Positions 8,106 through 16,553 are shown, counted from the stretch's first letter. The stretch: 64,000 bases of DNA from Streptomyces sp. H27-H1 (GCF_026627445.1 NZ_JAPNLJ010000032.1:1-64000); one strand, 5' to 3'. A program made the numbers and translations. Notes: generated by a model not told the origin, from the sequence alone.

Positions 8106-8768
8106 ATGAACAGCACCGGAAGGAACGGGCCCGGACGACCGCCACGGCTGAGCCGCGAGCGGATCGCCGAGGCCGCGCTGCAAGGAGGCGTGGCGACGCT
8201 CACCATGCGTGAACTGGCGGCGAGGCTCGGGGTGTCGCACTCGTCCCTGTACCGGTGGGTGCCCGATCGCGACGGAGTCCTGGACCTCGTCAGTGCGGTC
8301 ATGGTCGGGCGGGTGCTGCCCGAGGACGAGCCCGTCGCCGACAACTGGCGGGACTGGCTGGCGCGGCTCGCGTGGGCGATGCACGACGAGTTCCTGGCCG
8401 TACCCGGATACGCCGCTCACGTCGCCCGCCCGCACCGCCACCACTCCGAATCCTTCGGGCACCTGCGCGAGAGGGCCGTCGCCGCGTTCCGGGCCGGCGG
8501 CGCGGGCCCGGAACTGGCCGAGCAGAACTGGACCGTCTTCGGGCTCGGGGTGGTCCGGTGGCTGGGAGCGGCGGGCGAGGACCCTGGAGAGCCCCCGTTC
8601 GGCCTCTACCTCGACACGCTGCTCCGTGGGCTGCCTCGTCACGACGAGGATCAGGATCAGGATCTGGCCCGGCCACCGCACGGCGGGCCCGGCGAACGAC
8701 CGAAGGCGACGGACGCGGGCGCTCGAGTGCCAGGAGCTTCCTCGGTGCGGCCGCGCCGGAATACGTAG
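8106..8768 (+). CDS. TetR-family transcriptional regulator
   Basis: A 220-residue repressor. Residues about 15-60 carry the TetR HTH (LSRERIAEAALQ, TMRELAARLGVSHSSLYRWV), and the rest is the helical ligand-binding domain of the TetR_C class (DNWRDWLARLAWAMHDEF). The C terminus after about residue 180 is a low-complexity Asp/Gln and Arg/Pro tail. It is divergent from the hypothetical gene at 7628-8032; the 73-bp gap contains ATTAGTGACCACTGGTCGCT, where GACCACTGGTC is an 11-bp inverted repeat with a single central base and a good operator candidate. Confidence 0.85.
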   Translation: MNSTGRNGPGRPPRLSRERIAEAALQGGVATLTMRELAARLGVSHSSLYRWVPDRDGVLDLVSAVMVGRVLPEDEPVADNWRDWLARLAWAMHDEFLAVPGYAAHVARPHRHHSESFGHLRERAVAAFRAGGAGPELAEQNWTVFGLGVVRWLGAAGEDPGEPPFGLYLDTLLRGLPRHDEDQDQDLARPPHGGPGERPKATDAGARVPGASSVRPRRNT

Positions 8769-9044
8769 ACGACGTGGACCTCACCGACCCCGCCGAGTAG
8801 CCGCCTGGTGACGGAACAGAGCGGTCGGCCGCCCGAAGGCCGGAGTGCGACCCCCGTCGCGGCCTCTACTGGCCAAGGCCGCACCCCGTACTACCCAACG
8901 TACCCGCCGCTACCACCTGACCCGCACCAATATTCAGCTGATCAGCTTTCTTCGACGGCAAACGATCTTGACGTATCCCCTGCATGTGGAGTCGGATGTG
9001 GTGTCGACTTGGCGATGAGAAACGGCACTGCGTAGGGGATCGGC

Positions 9045-9482
9045 ATGTTCATTGCGGAAGAGGGCGTTTTCGATCCTGCCGAGATGCTGAATCTCTACGG
9101 CTCGGTCGGCTGGGAGGGCTACACCAGCGACGTCGACAAGCTCTGTCGCGGCCTCGTGAACTCTCACCTCGTCGTCACGGCACGCGATGGATCAGGAACG
9201 CTCCTCGGACTGGCCCGAACCATCTCCGATGACGAGCACATCTGCTACGTCCAGGACCTCGTGGTCAATCCCGCCAACCACAGGCGGGGAGTTGGCCGGG
9301 CGCTGGTCGAGCACCTGAAGCAGCGCTACTCCCACTGCCGGTTCTTCCTCCTGTCCACGGACCACGAGTCATCACCGGAAGGCGAACGCAACCACGCCTT
9401 CTACCGGAGTCTGGGCTTCCTCTCCTACGAGGAAAAGGAGATGGCGGGCTTCGGACTGCCGAGGAGGGCGATTGCAAAGTGA
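9045..9482 (+). CDS. GNAT-family N-acetyltransferase
   Basis: A 145-residue acetyltransferase. The acetyl-CoA binding motif A is clear at about residues 78-96 (VQDLVVNPANHRRGVGRALV), followed by motif B features (HAFYRSLGFLSYE). An AGGGGATCGG Shine-Dalgarno precedes the ATG. It stands alone between the TetR gene and an efflux pump on the opposite strand. The acyl acceptor is unknown. Confidence 0.85.
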   Translation: MFIAEEGVFDPAEMLNLYGSVGWEGYTSDVDKLCRGLVNSHLVVTARDGSGTLLGLARTISDDEHICYVQDLVVNPANHRRGVGRALVEHLKQRYSHCRFFLLSTDHESSPEGERNHAFYRSLGFLSYEEKEMAGFGLPRRAIAK

Positions 9483-9597
9483 TCATCAAAGGCACCTCAC
9501 CGATGCAGCTTCGCCGGGAGTTCCGGTCAGGGCGATCCGCGCGTCGGCCGCTATGGTGCGCGCGGGTGCGAACCGCAAGACCGCGCCGCCGGGCGGC

Positions 9598-11187
9598 TCA
9601 ATGGTCTCGCGCAGCCAGCTCACCCCGCGCACCTGGCAAGGCTTCCTGCGCGGGCTCCGGCTCGCCCCCGGCAGCCGCGGGCTTGCGGACCGGGCGCAGG
9701 GCCAGCAGTAGTACAGCCGCGCCGAAGAGCGCGATGAGCATGATCCAGATTGCACCGACGTGCATGGCGTGGACGAACGCGTCATCGGCGGCGTACCCGA
9801 GCGCCGGCAGGTGCGAGGTGGTGGCGACGTGCCGGGCCTGTTCGGCGGAGACCCGCGCCTGGTCCCGCACCGGTCCGGGGACACCGTGCAGCGAGGGTTC
9901 GATCGCGCGCCGGTACACGATCGACATGATCGTGCCGCCCACGGCGATCCCGATCACGCTGCCGGTCTGGCGCACGGTGTTGGTGACGGCCGATCCGGCG
10001 CCGGCGCGTTCCAACGGCAGGGTGCTGATCAACGCCGCTGTCACCGGGCCGATCACCATGCCGATGGACAGGCCCTGGACCAGCAGCAGGGCCTCGATCC
10101 AGACGAGGGGAGTGTTCAGCCCGAAGAGCCCGTACGCGCCCATGGTCAGCGCCGCGACGGTGAGGGCCGGCACGGCGACGAGCCGCAGCGACCAGCGATG
10201 TACCAGGCGTGCGCCCACGGGTGCCCCCAGGATCGCGCCGAGCGCGGTCGGGAGGCCGGCCAGGCCCGCCTCGATCGGCGAGTAGCCGCGGGCGCCCTGC
10301 AGGTAGAACGCGTTGTAGAAGGTGACGGCGGAAATGGCGAACAAAAGCAGTCCGAGGGCTACGTTGCCGCCACCGAACGCGCGCTGGGCGAGAAGCCGGG
10401 GGTCGAAGCTCGGCATCTTGCTGCGCAGTTCGACGCGGACGAACACGGCCAGCAGGATCAGTCCGACGACGATCGGCGCCCAGACGTCCGTACGGCCCCA
10501 GTCCGCCACCTGCCCCGTGCGGATCAGTCCGTAGGCGAGCGCCGCGAGGCCGCTGATCGACAGCAGCATTCCGGCCGGGTCCAGCGGTCGCACGACGGGG
10601 CTGCGGAAGTTCGGGACCAGCAGGGCGATGCCGATCAGCGCGAGGACCACGACCGGGACGTTCACCAGGAAGACCGAGCCCCACCAGAAGTGGCCGAGCA
10701 GCACGCCGGCGAGCACCGGGCCCACGGCCATGCCGACGCCGGCGGAGGTCGAGGAGATGGCGATCGCGGTCGACCGCGCCGGGCCGGTGAATGTCCACAT
10801 GAGGATGGCCAGGTTGCCGGGCATGATCAGCGCGCTGCCGACGCCCATCGCGGCCCGGGCGGCGATCAGCTGCCCCGCGTCGCCCGCGAACGCCGCCCAC
10901 ACCGAGGACGCGGCGAAGACCACCAGGCCTGTTGCGAGCACGGTCCGGTGACCGAAGCGGTCGCCCAGCGCGCCTGCGGTGAACATCAGGGTGGCGAAGG
11001 CCAGCGTGTACGCGCCGGTGGCCCACTGCAGCTCGGCCGGGCTGGCGTCCAGCCCACGGACCGGGTCCGCGAGGGTCTCCAGGGTGGTACTCAGAACGGT
11101 GTTGTCCAGCCAGATCAGCAGTGAACACATCATGAGAACGGCAAGAATCAACTGCTGCCTGGACTTCGGCAACATGGATGCAGTCAT
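9598..11187 (-). CDS. MFS efflux transporter, 14-TM DHA2 (EmrB/QacA) type
   Basis: A drug:H+ antiporter-like permease of 529 residues. Motif A (GALGDRFGHRTVLATG) follows TM2, motif C-like GVGMAVGPVLAGVLLG lies in TM5, and hydrophobic segments fit 14 TMs. The ATG at 11187 is chosen because GAAGG lies eight bases upstream; an ATG or GTG further 5' would add an unlikely 18 residues. The C-terminal 30 residues are a polar tail. No regulator is adjacent on its 5' side, but the upstream 770-bp intergenic region contains repeated sequence elements. It probably exports a hydrophobic toxic compound or an endogenous metabolite. Confidence 0.85.
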   Translation of the reverse strand: MTASMLPKSRQQLILAVLMMCSLLIWLDNTVLSTTLETLADPVRGLDASPAELQWATGAYTLAFATLMFTAGALGDRFGHRTVLATGLVVFAASSVWAAFAGDAGQLIAARAAMGVGSALIMPGNLAILMWTFTGPARSTAIAISSTSAGVGMAVGPVLAGVLLGHFWWGSVFLVNVPVVVLALIGIALLVPNFRSPVVRPLDPAGMLLSISGLAALAYGLIRTGQVADWGRTDVWAPIVVGLILLAVFVRVELRSKMPSFDPRLLAQRAFGGGNVALGLLLFAISAVTFYNAFYLQGARGYSPIEAGLAGLPTALGAILGAPVGARLVHRWSLRLVAVPALTVAALTMGAYGLFGLNTPLVWIEALLLVQGLSIGMVIGPVTAALISTLPLERAGAGSAVTNTVRQTGSVIGIAVGGTIMSIVYRRAIEPSLHGVPGPVRDQARVSAEQARHVATTSHLPALGYAADDAFVHAMHVGAIWIMLIALFGAAVLLLALRPVRKPAAAGGEPEPAQEALPGARGELAARDH

Positions 11188-11250
11188 GAATACCTTCGGG
11201 GGCGGTTCGGAAAACCTGACGAGCGGACCGTAAGCAACCATCGGGCGGGT

Positions 11251-11402
11251 GTCAATTCCCTGGCGACCGATAACAGTCTTCGATTTTCCGGCGCACCCGA
11301 GGGCACGCCGCCCAGCATTCTGTCAATCTTGAAGATGTGACCGGGCCGGCGATTTAGTCCACTCCCGGGGGCATACCACCAAGCGCTCTGTCAATTCCTG
11401 AA
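11251..11402. repeat. Repeated elements upstream of the efflux gene
   Basis: Two 30-bp imperfect copies (about 11300-11329 and 11368-11397, roughly 24 of 30 identical) share the ending CTCTGTCAAT/TTCTGTCAAT. A third, shorter copy of GTGTCAATTCC is at 11250. The GTCAAT cores start at 11251, 11322 and 11390, spacings of 71 and 68 bp. They sit upstream of the efflux pump start, so they may be regulator-binding sites or an old tandem duplication. Confidence 0.45.
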
Positions 11403-11454
11403 CCTGCTGTTTGCCCTCGCGGGAATTACGTGTCCCACCTCGCGTTCTGCCTCT

Positions 11455-11493
11455 GTCCCGCCCCGTGCTCCGTTCCGGGCACGGAGGCGGGAC
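11455..11493. other. Long intergenic hairpin
   Basis: GTCCCGCCCCGTGC and GCACGGAGGCGGGAC pair with one bulged base around a 10-base loop; ACCTCGCG and GCGAGG flank it as a second short stem. The region 11188-11900 otherwise shows no gene I can support. A transcription terminator or attenuator-like function is possible, but no gene ends close by. Confidence 0.4.
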
Positions 11494-11900
11494 GCGAGGG
11501 CGCGCGTGCCCGTCGGCGCGCCTGCTCCCGGAGCCCGTCCTGGTGGGTGTCCTCGGGCCATCGGGAGCGGCAGAGCACCCAGACGGCTACCCCGTGCGGG
11601 CGGCCCTTTCGGCCTGCCGAATCAGCGGGCCGAGCGTCTTTCCGCGCCTATCTTCCGGATGGGAGGATGGGAATTACCCCGGGTCAGCGGAACGGAAGTC
11701 AGCGGGGTTTCCATGGAGAGGCAAGGGATGACCCTACGGGCCAATGGACGGGATGAAAGCGAAAGCTATGCCTCAGCCCTTATCTCGGGTGCGCATTGGC
11801 TTCGGGCCGTCCGGCTCTCCGCCGGCACGGTCAGGTGATATCAGGTGCCGAACCAAACCGCTGCCCTCGAGATATTCCATACGCTGCGTGACAGCGGCGT

Positions 11901-11937
11901 ATCACCCTCCGGGCGACAGTGGCCCCCGGAGGGTGAT
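11901..11937 (-). terminator. Intrinsic terminator
   Basis: A perfect 13-bp inverted repeat (ATCACCCTCCGGG / CCCGGAGGGTGAT) with an 11-base loop lies 26 bp beyond the stop codon of the Gly/Cys-rich peptide gene. Confidence 0.7.
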
Positions 11938-11962
11938 GGCGATCATGGAATGCGGTGCGCCG

Positions 11963-12151
11963 TCAGTCGCCTCCGCCGCCGCCCCCGCAGCCTCCACCTC
12001 CCCCGCAGGACGAGTCGCTCCCGCAGCCGTCCCCGCCACCGCCGCCCCACGAGCCCCCGCGCCGCCCCCTTCGCGACGGCCCACTGCGGCTCCCCCGCGC
12101 GATCGCGATCAGCACGATGAGAATGAACCCAAGGATCACCAGAATGTTCAT
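11963..12151 (-). CDS. Small membrane peptide with Gly/Cys-rich tail
   Basis: A 62-residue protein. Residues 2-18 are one hydrophobic helix (NILVILGFILIVLIAIA), followed by a basic stretch (RGSRSGPSRRGRRGG) and a C-terminal tail made almost only of Gly with two Asp, three Ser and three Cys, including GDGCGSDSSCGGGGGCGG. The ATG at 12151 has a strong GGAGGGG Shine-Dalgarno. Predicted orientation puts the basic and Gly/Cys part in the cytoplasm. Similar tails are known in actinobacterial TM-Gly-rich small proteins of unknown role. The cysteines could bind metal or form disulfides. It is flanked by its own terminator. Confidence 0.7.
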   Translation of the reverse strand: MNILVILGFILIVLIAIARGSRSGPSRRGRRGGSWGGGGGDGCGSDSSCGGGGGCGGGGGGD

Positions 12152-12325
12152 GTCCCCTCCCCCGTTCACCATTGCGTTCCGGCCGGTCCTCTCAGTGCGA
12201 TCCGGTCCGTTCAGGGGGAATCCCCCACCGCGGCGCCCGGCCAACCCGACTTGAGGAACTCCAGAGCTTCGGGGGAAGGACTCGGTCGGCAACGGCTGCT
12301 GATCTTCGGCATGTCCGGTCGACGA

Positions 12326-12362
12326 CGCTCCGACAGGGCGGCGGGGCCGCCCTGTCGGAGCG
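12326..12362 (-). terminator. Intrinsic terminator of the Rpf-like gene
   Basis: A perfect 17-bp inverted repeat with a 3-base GGG loop starts seven bases after the stop codon of the Rpf-like gene. It also separates this gene from the Gly/Cys-rich peptide gene. Confidence 0.85.
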
Positions 12363-12368
12363 TGCCCG

Positions 12369-12731
12369 TCAGTTGCGGCGTGCGCAGGTCCAGGCCCCCA
12401 TGCCCTGGATCTTGGCGAGTCTCCTCGCCGTAGCGATCTGTTCGGCCTTCGTAGCGAGGTCGGCGCGTGGAGCGTACTTGCGGCCTCCGGCCGCCTTCCA
12501 GCTCGACTGGGTGAACTGCAATCCGCCGTAATGGCCGTTGCCGGTGTTCGCCTGCCAGTTCCCGCTCGATTCACATCGGGCGATGGCGTTCCAGTCGGGG
12601 CTCTGTTTGGAGTGGACCGCTGCGGCATGAGCACCGGAGACGTCCAGTAGTGCGACGGCCAACACAATTGTCGAGACGGCCAGTTGGCCGATCCTGCTCC
12701 GGCTTCGCCGGTCCTTCCGGTAGCGCGACAT
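12369..12731 (-). CDS. Secreted transglycosylase-like (Rpf-fold) protein
   Basis: A 120-residue exported protein. Residues 1-37 form a signal peptide with a very basic n-region (MSRYRKDRRSRSR), a hydrophobic core and an AHA-like cleavage site. Residues about 45-118 are the resuscitation-promoting factor/transglycosylase-like domain: WNAIARCESSGNW with the catalytic Glu, then GHYGGLQFTQSSW and the end GAWTCARRN, whose Cys pairs with the Cys of ARCES. There is no LysM or other wall-binding domain, so it is the minimal form. It should cleave peptidoglycan glycan strands and help germination or growth restart. AAGGAGG precedes the ATG, and a strong terminator follows. Confidence 0.85.
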   Translation of the reverse strand: MSRYRKDRRSRSRIGQLAVSTIVLAVALLDVSGAHAAAVHSKQSPDWNAIARCESSGNWQANTGNGHYGGLQFTQSSWKAAGGRKYAPRADLATKAEQIATARRLAKIQGMGAWTCARRN

Positions 12732-13068
12732 CAGTCCTCCTTCGCTGTTGGGGCGGACCTGCCGCTAACAGCGGGCGGGCCCGCGTACGACCGTTTTCGG
12801 GTCGTGGCCACAGCACAGCACAAACCGACCTATTTCCAGCGGCACTTACCACCGGCGAAGGGATGACGCCACCCGAACGGACGCTTGCCCTACGGCTCTC
12901 GCGAGGTCGCCGCCCCTGCGACAGCCCCCCTCCCGGAAACTGCGGCGCGGCTCCCGACCTGCGCCTTTCGCTGAGCGGACCTACGCTGATCAGGTGACCG
13001 CCTGCACCGGCGGAGGGCATGGCGCTGCCGGAGGCCCTCCGGAGGCGGCCGGAGCGAGGTGATGCCCG

Positions 13069-13827
13069 ATGTCTCCGACCAGGACAGTCGCGGCCCGCCG
13101 CGCCACCGCCTGGGCCGCCTGCCTGCTCGTGTTCGCGGGCGCGGGTGCGGGCCTGGGCGCGGGCGTCGCCGGTGCCGACGACAACGGCATCGCCGACAAG
13201 GAGGCCCCGGCCGTCGCGGATGCCGCCCGCAAGGCCATGTCCAAGGTCACGGCCATGCGGATGGCGGCCAAGGTCACCGACGGGTCGGGCACCATCGCAC
13301 TGGACCTCCGGTTCGACGAGGGCGGCAACTGCGTCGGCACCGTCGAGCCCGCCGGCGGTTCGGGCGCGGCCGAGGTCATCAAACGCGGTGACGACGTGTG
13401 GATGAAGCTCGACGACGAGCTCCTACGAGCCCAAGTGCCCGGCCCCGCCGCCGAGGACGCGATCGCGCTCGTCAACGGCCGCTACGTGCACGGCACTACG
13501 AAGAGCCCCGTTCTCAGCGAGTTCGCAGAATTCTGTGATCTCGACTTCTTCAAGGAGCAGTTCACCGCGAAGCCCACCAACGAGCAGCTGACCAAAGGTT
13601 CGCGGACCACCGTCGACGGACGTCCGGCCATCACCCTCACCAGTCGGCGCGACGGCGAGACGGGCAGCTTCCAGGTCTCCACGCAGGATGAGCCGTACCT
13701 CCTGCGGATCCAGGGCACCGATACGTCCGGCCAGCGGCTGGACGCCACCTTCTCCGCCTTCGACGAAGCCGTCCCGGCCAAGCCACCCGCCCCCGCCGAC
13801 TCCATCGACCTCTCCCAGCTCCAGTGA
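13069..13827 (+). CDS. Secreted LolA/LprG-like fold protein
   Basis: A 252-residue exported protein with a signal peptide of about 38 residues (ATAWAACLLVFAGAGAGLGA, GVAGA cleavage region). The mature part has alternating strands typical of the LppX/LprG/LolA-like superfamily (MRMAAKVTDGSGTIALDLRF, then GGNCVGTVEP, VIKRGDDVWMKLDDELL). Unlike most Streptomyces relatives it has no lipobox cysteine, so it should be released rather than lipid-anchored. The C terminus is Pro-rich. Such proteins bind lipids or sense lipoprotein state; the substrate is not evident. It lies just upstream of a BrkB-family membrane protein on the same strand. Confidence 0.65.
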   Translation: MSPTRTVAARRATAWAACLLVFAGAGAGLGAGVAGADDNGIADKEAPAVADAARKAMSKVTAMRMAAKVTDGSGTIALDLRFDEGGNCVGTVEPAGGSGAAEVIKRGDDVWMKLDDELLRAQVPGPAAEDAIALVNGRYVHGTTKSPVLSEFAEFCDLDFFKEQFTAKPTNEQLTKGSRTTVDGRPAITLTSRRDGETGSFQVSTQDEPYLLRIQGTDTSGQRLDATFSAFDEAVPAKPPAPADSIDLSQLQ

Positions 13828-13914
13828 CGCGGGCCTGACGCCGACCCTGACGTCGACGCGCATCACGATCCCTTCGGATGACATGAGTTCCGCGGAACTG
13901 GAAATCCGCGAGGT

Positions 13915-14985
13915 ATGACACACACCTCGCATGCCGGCCATGATCACGAACACGCTCCAACGGACGCCGCCAAGGATCAGGCCAAGGAACCCGGCGCACC
14001 GGTTGAACCCGCCCGGCCGGGCCGGCCCGCCGAGAAGCAGGCTCCCGACAAACCCTCCGGGCTGCGGGGACGGCAGTGGTGGGCCGTACTGCGTGGGACG
14101 GCCAAGGAGTTCACCGACGACGAACTGAGCGACCGCGCCGCGGCGCTGACCTACTTCGGGGTGCTGGCGGTCTTCCCCGCCCTCCTGGTTCTGGTGTCGC
14201 TGCTGGGGGTCGCCGGTGAGTCGACGACCGCGAAGGTGCTGGACAACCTGCGGAAACTGGCCCCCGGCTCGGCCCGGGACGTGATCAGCGACGCCGTCGT
14301 ACAGCTGCAGGGCCGCAGCGGCGTCGGATCGCTGCTGGCGATCGTCGGCCTGGTCGTCGCGCTGTGGTCCGCCTCCGGGTACGTCGCCGCCTTCATCCGC
14401 GCCTCGAACGCCGTCTACGACGTGCCCGAGGGCCGGCCGGTGTGGAAGACCCTGCCGCTGCGCCTGGCGCTCACCCTGACTCTGATGGTCCTTGCCACCG
14501 CCAGTGCGCTCATCGTGGTCTTCACGGGGGGTCTGGCGCGTCAGGCGGGCACCGTCCTGGGTATCGGCGACGGTGTACTGGCGGTGTGGTCGATAGCGAA
14601 GTGGCCGGTCCTGGTGTTCCTCGTCACGACCATGATCGCGCTCCTGTACTGGGCCGCACCGAACACCAAGGGCCGCGGATGGAAGTGGGTGACGCCGGGC
14701 AGCGTCCTGGCGCTGGTGATCTGGATGGCCGCCTCGGCAGGCTTCGCGTTCTACGTCGCCAACTTCGCCTCCTACAACAAGACGTACGGCGCCGTCGCGG
14801 GCGTCGTCGTCTTCCTGGTGTGGCTGTGGATCACCAACCTGGCCATCCTCCTCGGTCTGGAATTCGACTCGGAGATGGCCCGCCAGCGCGCTATCGCCGG
14901 CGGACTTCCCAAGGACCGGGAGCCCTACGTCGAGCCCCGCGACACCCGCACCTGGAGCGACGAGGAGCGCCGACGCCTGGAGTGA
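13915..14985 (+). CDS. YihY/BrkB-family membrane protein
   Basis: A 356-residue protein. The first 60 residues are hydrophilic and His/Pro/Ala-rich; the core has six hydrophobic segments and the family motifs LSDRAAALTYFGVLAVFPAL near residue 78 and FASYNKTYGAVAGVVVFLVW near residue 285. The C-terminal tail is charged. This family is often wrongly named ribonuclease BN; its members are inner-membrane proteins of unclear transport function. A second, shorter paralogue is at 54474-55373. The gene starts 87 bp after the LolA-like gene, so the two may be cotranscribed. Confidence 0.8.
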   Translation: MTHTSHAGHDHEHAPTDAAKDQAKEPGAPVEPARPGRPAEKQAPDKPSGLRGRQWWAVLRGTAKEFTDDELSDRAAALTYFGVLAVFPALLVLVSLLGVAGESTTAKVLDNLRKLAPGSARDVISDAVVQLQGRSGVGSLLAIVGLVVALWSASGYVAAFIRASNAVYDVPEGRPVWKTLPLRLALTLTLMVLATASALIVVFTGGLARQAGTVLGIGDGVLAVWSIAKWPVLVFLVTTMIALLYWAAPNTKGRGWKWVTPGSVLALVIWMAASAGFAFYVANFASYNKTYGAVAGVVVFLVWLWITNLAILLGLEFDSEMARQRAIAGGLPKDREPYVEPRDTRTWSDEERRRLE

Positions 14986-15002
14986 CGCCTGCGGATCGCG
15001 AC

Positions 15003-15026
15003 GTTTCAGGTCGGGCAAGCGGGTCA
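15003..15026 (+). promoter_or_regulatory. SigB-type promoter candidate
   Basis: GTTT at 15003-15006, 14 bases, then GGGTCA from 15021 match the SigB/SigF-family consensus of actinobacteria (GTTT-N14-16-GGGTAT). It lies 58 bp upstream of the CsbD start, a sensible position for a stress-induced gene. Confidence 0.5.
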
Positions 15027-15083
15027 GAAGCGGTCGTGTAGGACCGTCCACCACCGCTACTACCGCACAGGGAGTGACCAGCC

Positions 15084-15257
15084 ATGTCGGACGAGCAGAA
15101 GAGCGAAGCCAAGGTCGAGCAGGCGAAGGGCAAGATCAAGGAGATCGCCGGCCGTATGACCGGCAACGAGCGGATGGAAGGCGAAGGCCGCGGCGAGCAG
15201 GCGAAGGGCGATGTCCGCGAGGCCAAGGAGAAGATCAAGGATGCGTTCAAGCGCTGA
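15084..15257 (+). CDS. CsbD-family stress protein
   Basis: A 57-residue hydrophilic protein beginning MSDEQKSEAKVEQAKGKIKE, with the CsbD-family repeats AKGKIKE and AKGDVREAKEKIKD and the GNERMEGEG centre. CsbD proteins are general-stress proteins under SigB in Bacillus and related factors in Actinobacteria. GGGAG precedes the ATG by 13 bases, and a SigB-type promoter-like sequence is at 15003. The sigma factor encoded at 42451-43377 is an obvious candidate regulator in trans. Confidence 0.85.
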   Translation: MSDEQKSEAKVEQAKGKIKEIAGRMTGNERMEGEGRGEQAKGDVREAKEKIKDAFKR

Positions 15258-15320
15258 CCTCGCGCCCCAATGGTGTTTCCGTATGCGGGCCGATCCCCCA
15301 TGCTGCCGGGGACCGACGGC

Positions 15321-15671
15321 TCAGCCCATGAAGCCACCGTAGTAGCCGCCGATCCGGCTGTAGTAGTCCGTGTCCCCGACGTGCTTCTCGCTGAAGAACT
15401 CGGGAGCCGCCTTTATCTGGTCCTTGGTGCGGTCGACGTAGATCTTCTCCTCCGCCACGTCGACGTGCGTGACCGTGCCCGCCGGCAGGAGCACCTCCCG
15501 GCCGAAGATCCACGGCCCGGTGTCCACCACGATGTACGAGGAGCCGACCTCGTCGGAATGCTTACTCACCTTGCCGATGTCTCCGTCGGCCGCCTCGACC
15601 TTGAACCCGCCGAGGTCAATGGCCTCCAGACGGCCCGAAGTCTCTCGGTAGCTCCACACGTTCACGTTCAC
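15321..15671 (-). CDS. PRC-barrel-like protein, divergent paralogue
   Basis: A 116-residue protein with one PRC-barrel-like domain: residues 1-25 (NVWSYRETSGRLEAIDLGGF), then DGDIGKVSKHSDEVG, YIVVDTGPWIFGREVLLPAG and IYVDRTKDQIKAAPEF. It ends in a Gly/Tyr tail (YYSRIGGYYGGFMG). Start GTG at 15671 follows AAGGAGG by five bases; two further GTG codons follow immediately. It is about 55-60 percent identical by eye to the proteins at 16554 and 56201. PRC-barrel proteins bind RNA, photosynthetic reaction centres or other partners; this actinobacterial subgroup is uncharacterised and often found with stress genes. Confidence 0.75.
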   Translation of the reverse strand: MNVNVWSYRETSGRLEAIDLGGFKVEAADGDIGKVSKHSDEVGSSYIVVDTGPWIFGREVLLPAGTVTHVDVAEEKIYVDRTKDQIKAAPEFFSEKHVGDTDYYSRIGGYYGGFMG

Positions 15672-15831
15672 CGGTGCCTCCTTCTTCGCTACGCCTTCGC
15701 GCCCGCTCCCCGTTGCCCGAGAGGCCACGGGCGCCTCGGTCGACCGCCTGCCCGGGGACTCCGGTTTCACACGGGAGGTCCCGGGCCGCGGCGGCGTCGG
15801 TCCCTGGCCGGGTACCGGCGCCGCGCCGTGT

Positions 15832-16098
15832 TCATCCCGGCCAGGTGCCCGTGACGCGACGGGTCGCGGCGGCGCCGGACCGGTCGACAGCGGCCTTGAC
15901 CACGGCGAAGATCGCGCCCTGGAGGCCGGCCGCGATGAGGATCTCCGGCCAGGAGCGGTCCTCGTCGGTGGCGCTCGGGGCGTCGCCCTCACCCTCGATC
16001 GCCTTCCAGGCCTGCTTGAACGCCATCCCGGCGATCATGCCGCTGACGGCTCCCAGAGCCAGCCCGACCGGCTTGTACGCGACCTTCGACACCTTCAC
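15832..16098 (-). CDS. DUF4235-family membrane protein
   Basis: An 88-residue protein matching the DUF4235 family: an N-terminal hydrophobic stretch (KPVGLALGAVSGMIAGMAFK) with the AWKAIEGEGDAPSATDEDRS loop, then a second TM segment (ILIAAGLQGAIFAVVKAAVD). Its GTG start overlaps the TGA of the DUF3618 gene by four bases. In actinobacteria this gene pair is usual and often lies with a phage-holin-like membrane protein; here the holin-like partner is missing. Two TM segments, function unknown, probably cell-envelope stress. Confidence 0.8.
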   Translation of the reverse strand: MKVSKVAYKPVGLALGAVSGMIAGMAFKQAWKAIEGEGDAPSATDEDRSWPEILIAAGLQGAIFAVVKAAVDRSGAAATRRVTGTWPG

Positions 16099-16442
16099 TT
16101 GCGCCCCCGGCCACGCCGGACCCAGAGGATCACTGCCAGGACGGCCCCGAAGGCGATCAGCGGGATCCGGTTGGCCCGGGCAGTGGTCGCCACCTGGCCG
16201 GCCGTTTCCAGCACCGGTTCAGGCGTCCTGCCCTTCACCATCCGTGCGGCCTGCTCCTTCACGGTGGCAGCCGCGTCCATGGCGTGGGCCACCGTCTCCT
16301 TCGCCTGGGCCTTCACGTCGGCCCCGCCCGCGAGCGCCTCGACGGTCCGGGTCAGCTCGGCGCGGGTGTGCTCCATCCGGTGGCGCAGTTCTTCGGGAGA
16401 AAGGGCGGGGATGAATCCGTTGCTGTGGGACCGGTTCTTCAT
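16095..16442 (-). CDS. DUF3618-family membrane protein
   Basis: A 115-residue protein of the DUF3618 family: SPEELRHRMEHTRAELTRTV at about residues 13-32 is the family signature, followed by an amphipathic Ala/Lys-rich helix and one C-terminal TM segment (RIPLIAFGAVLAVILWVRRG). The ATG at 16442 is preferred because AAGGAG sits nine bases upstream; a GTG at 16469 would also be in frame. Its stop overlaps the start of the DUF4235 gene, so both proteins are made together. Confidence 0.8.
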   Translation of the reverse strand: MKNRSHSNGFIPALSPEELRHRMEHTRAELTRTVEALAGGADVKAQAKETVAHAMDAAATVKEQAARMVKGRTPEPVLETAGQVATTARANRIPLIAFGAVLAVILWVRRGRGRK

Positions 16443-16503
16443 CGTGTTCGTCTCCTTGGTCTCAGCCACGTCTGGCGTGACGCGGCCGACGGTGGGGTCC
16501 GGA

Positions 16504-16548
16504 CGCGGGAGGGGGCCCGGACTCGACGAGTCCGGGCCCCCTCCCGCG
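16504..16548. terminator. Perfect 22-bp-arm hairpin terminator
   Basis: A 45-base palindrome with 22-base arms around one A lies between the DUF3618 gene and the PRC-barrel gene. It begins six bases after the stop codon of the latter (minus strand). The strength and spacing fit an intrinsic terminator, so the PRC gene is probably monocistronic and DUF3618/DUF4235 have a separate promoter downstream. Confidence 0.85.
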
Positions 16549-16553
16549 GAGCA

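Noticed and set aside
11700..11840. Plus-strand frame ending ISGAHWLRAVRLSAGTVR
   Set aside because: No homologous motif, no good Shine-Dalgarno, and poor third-position bias.
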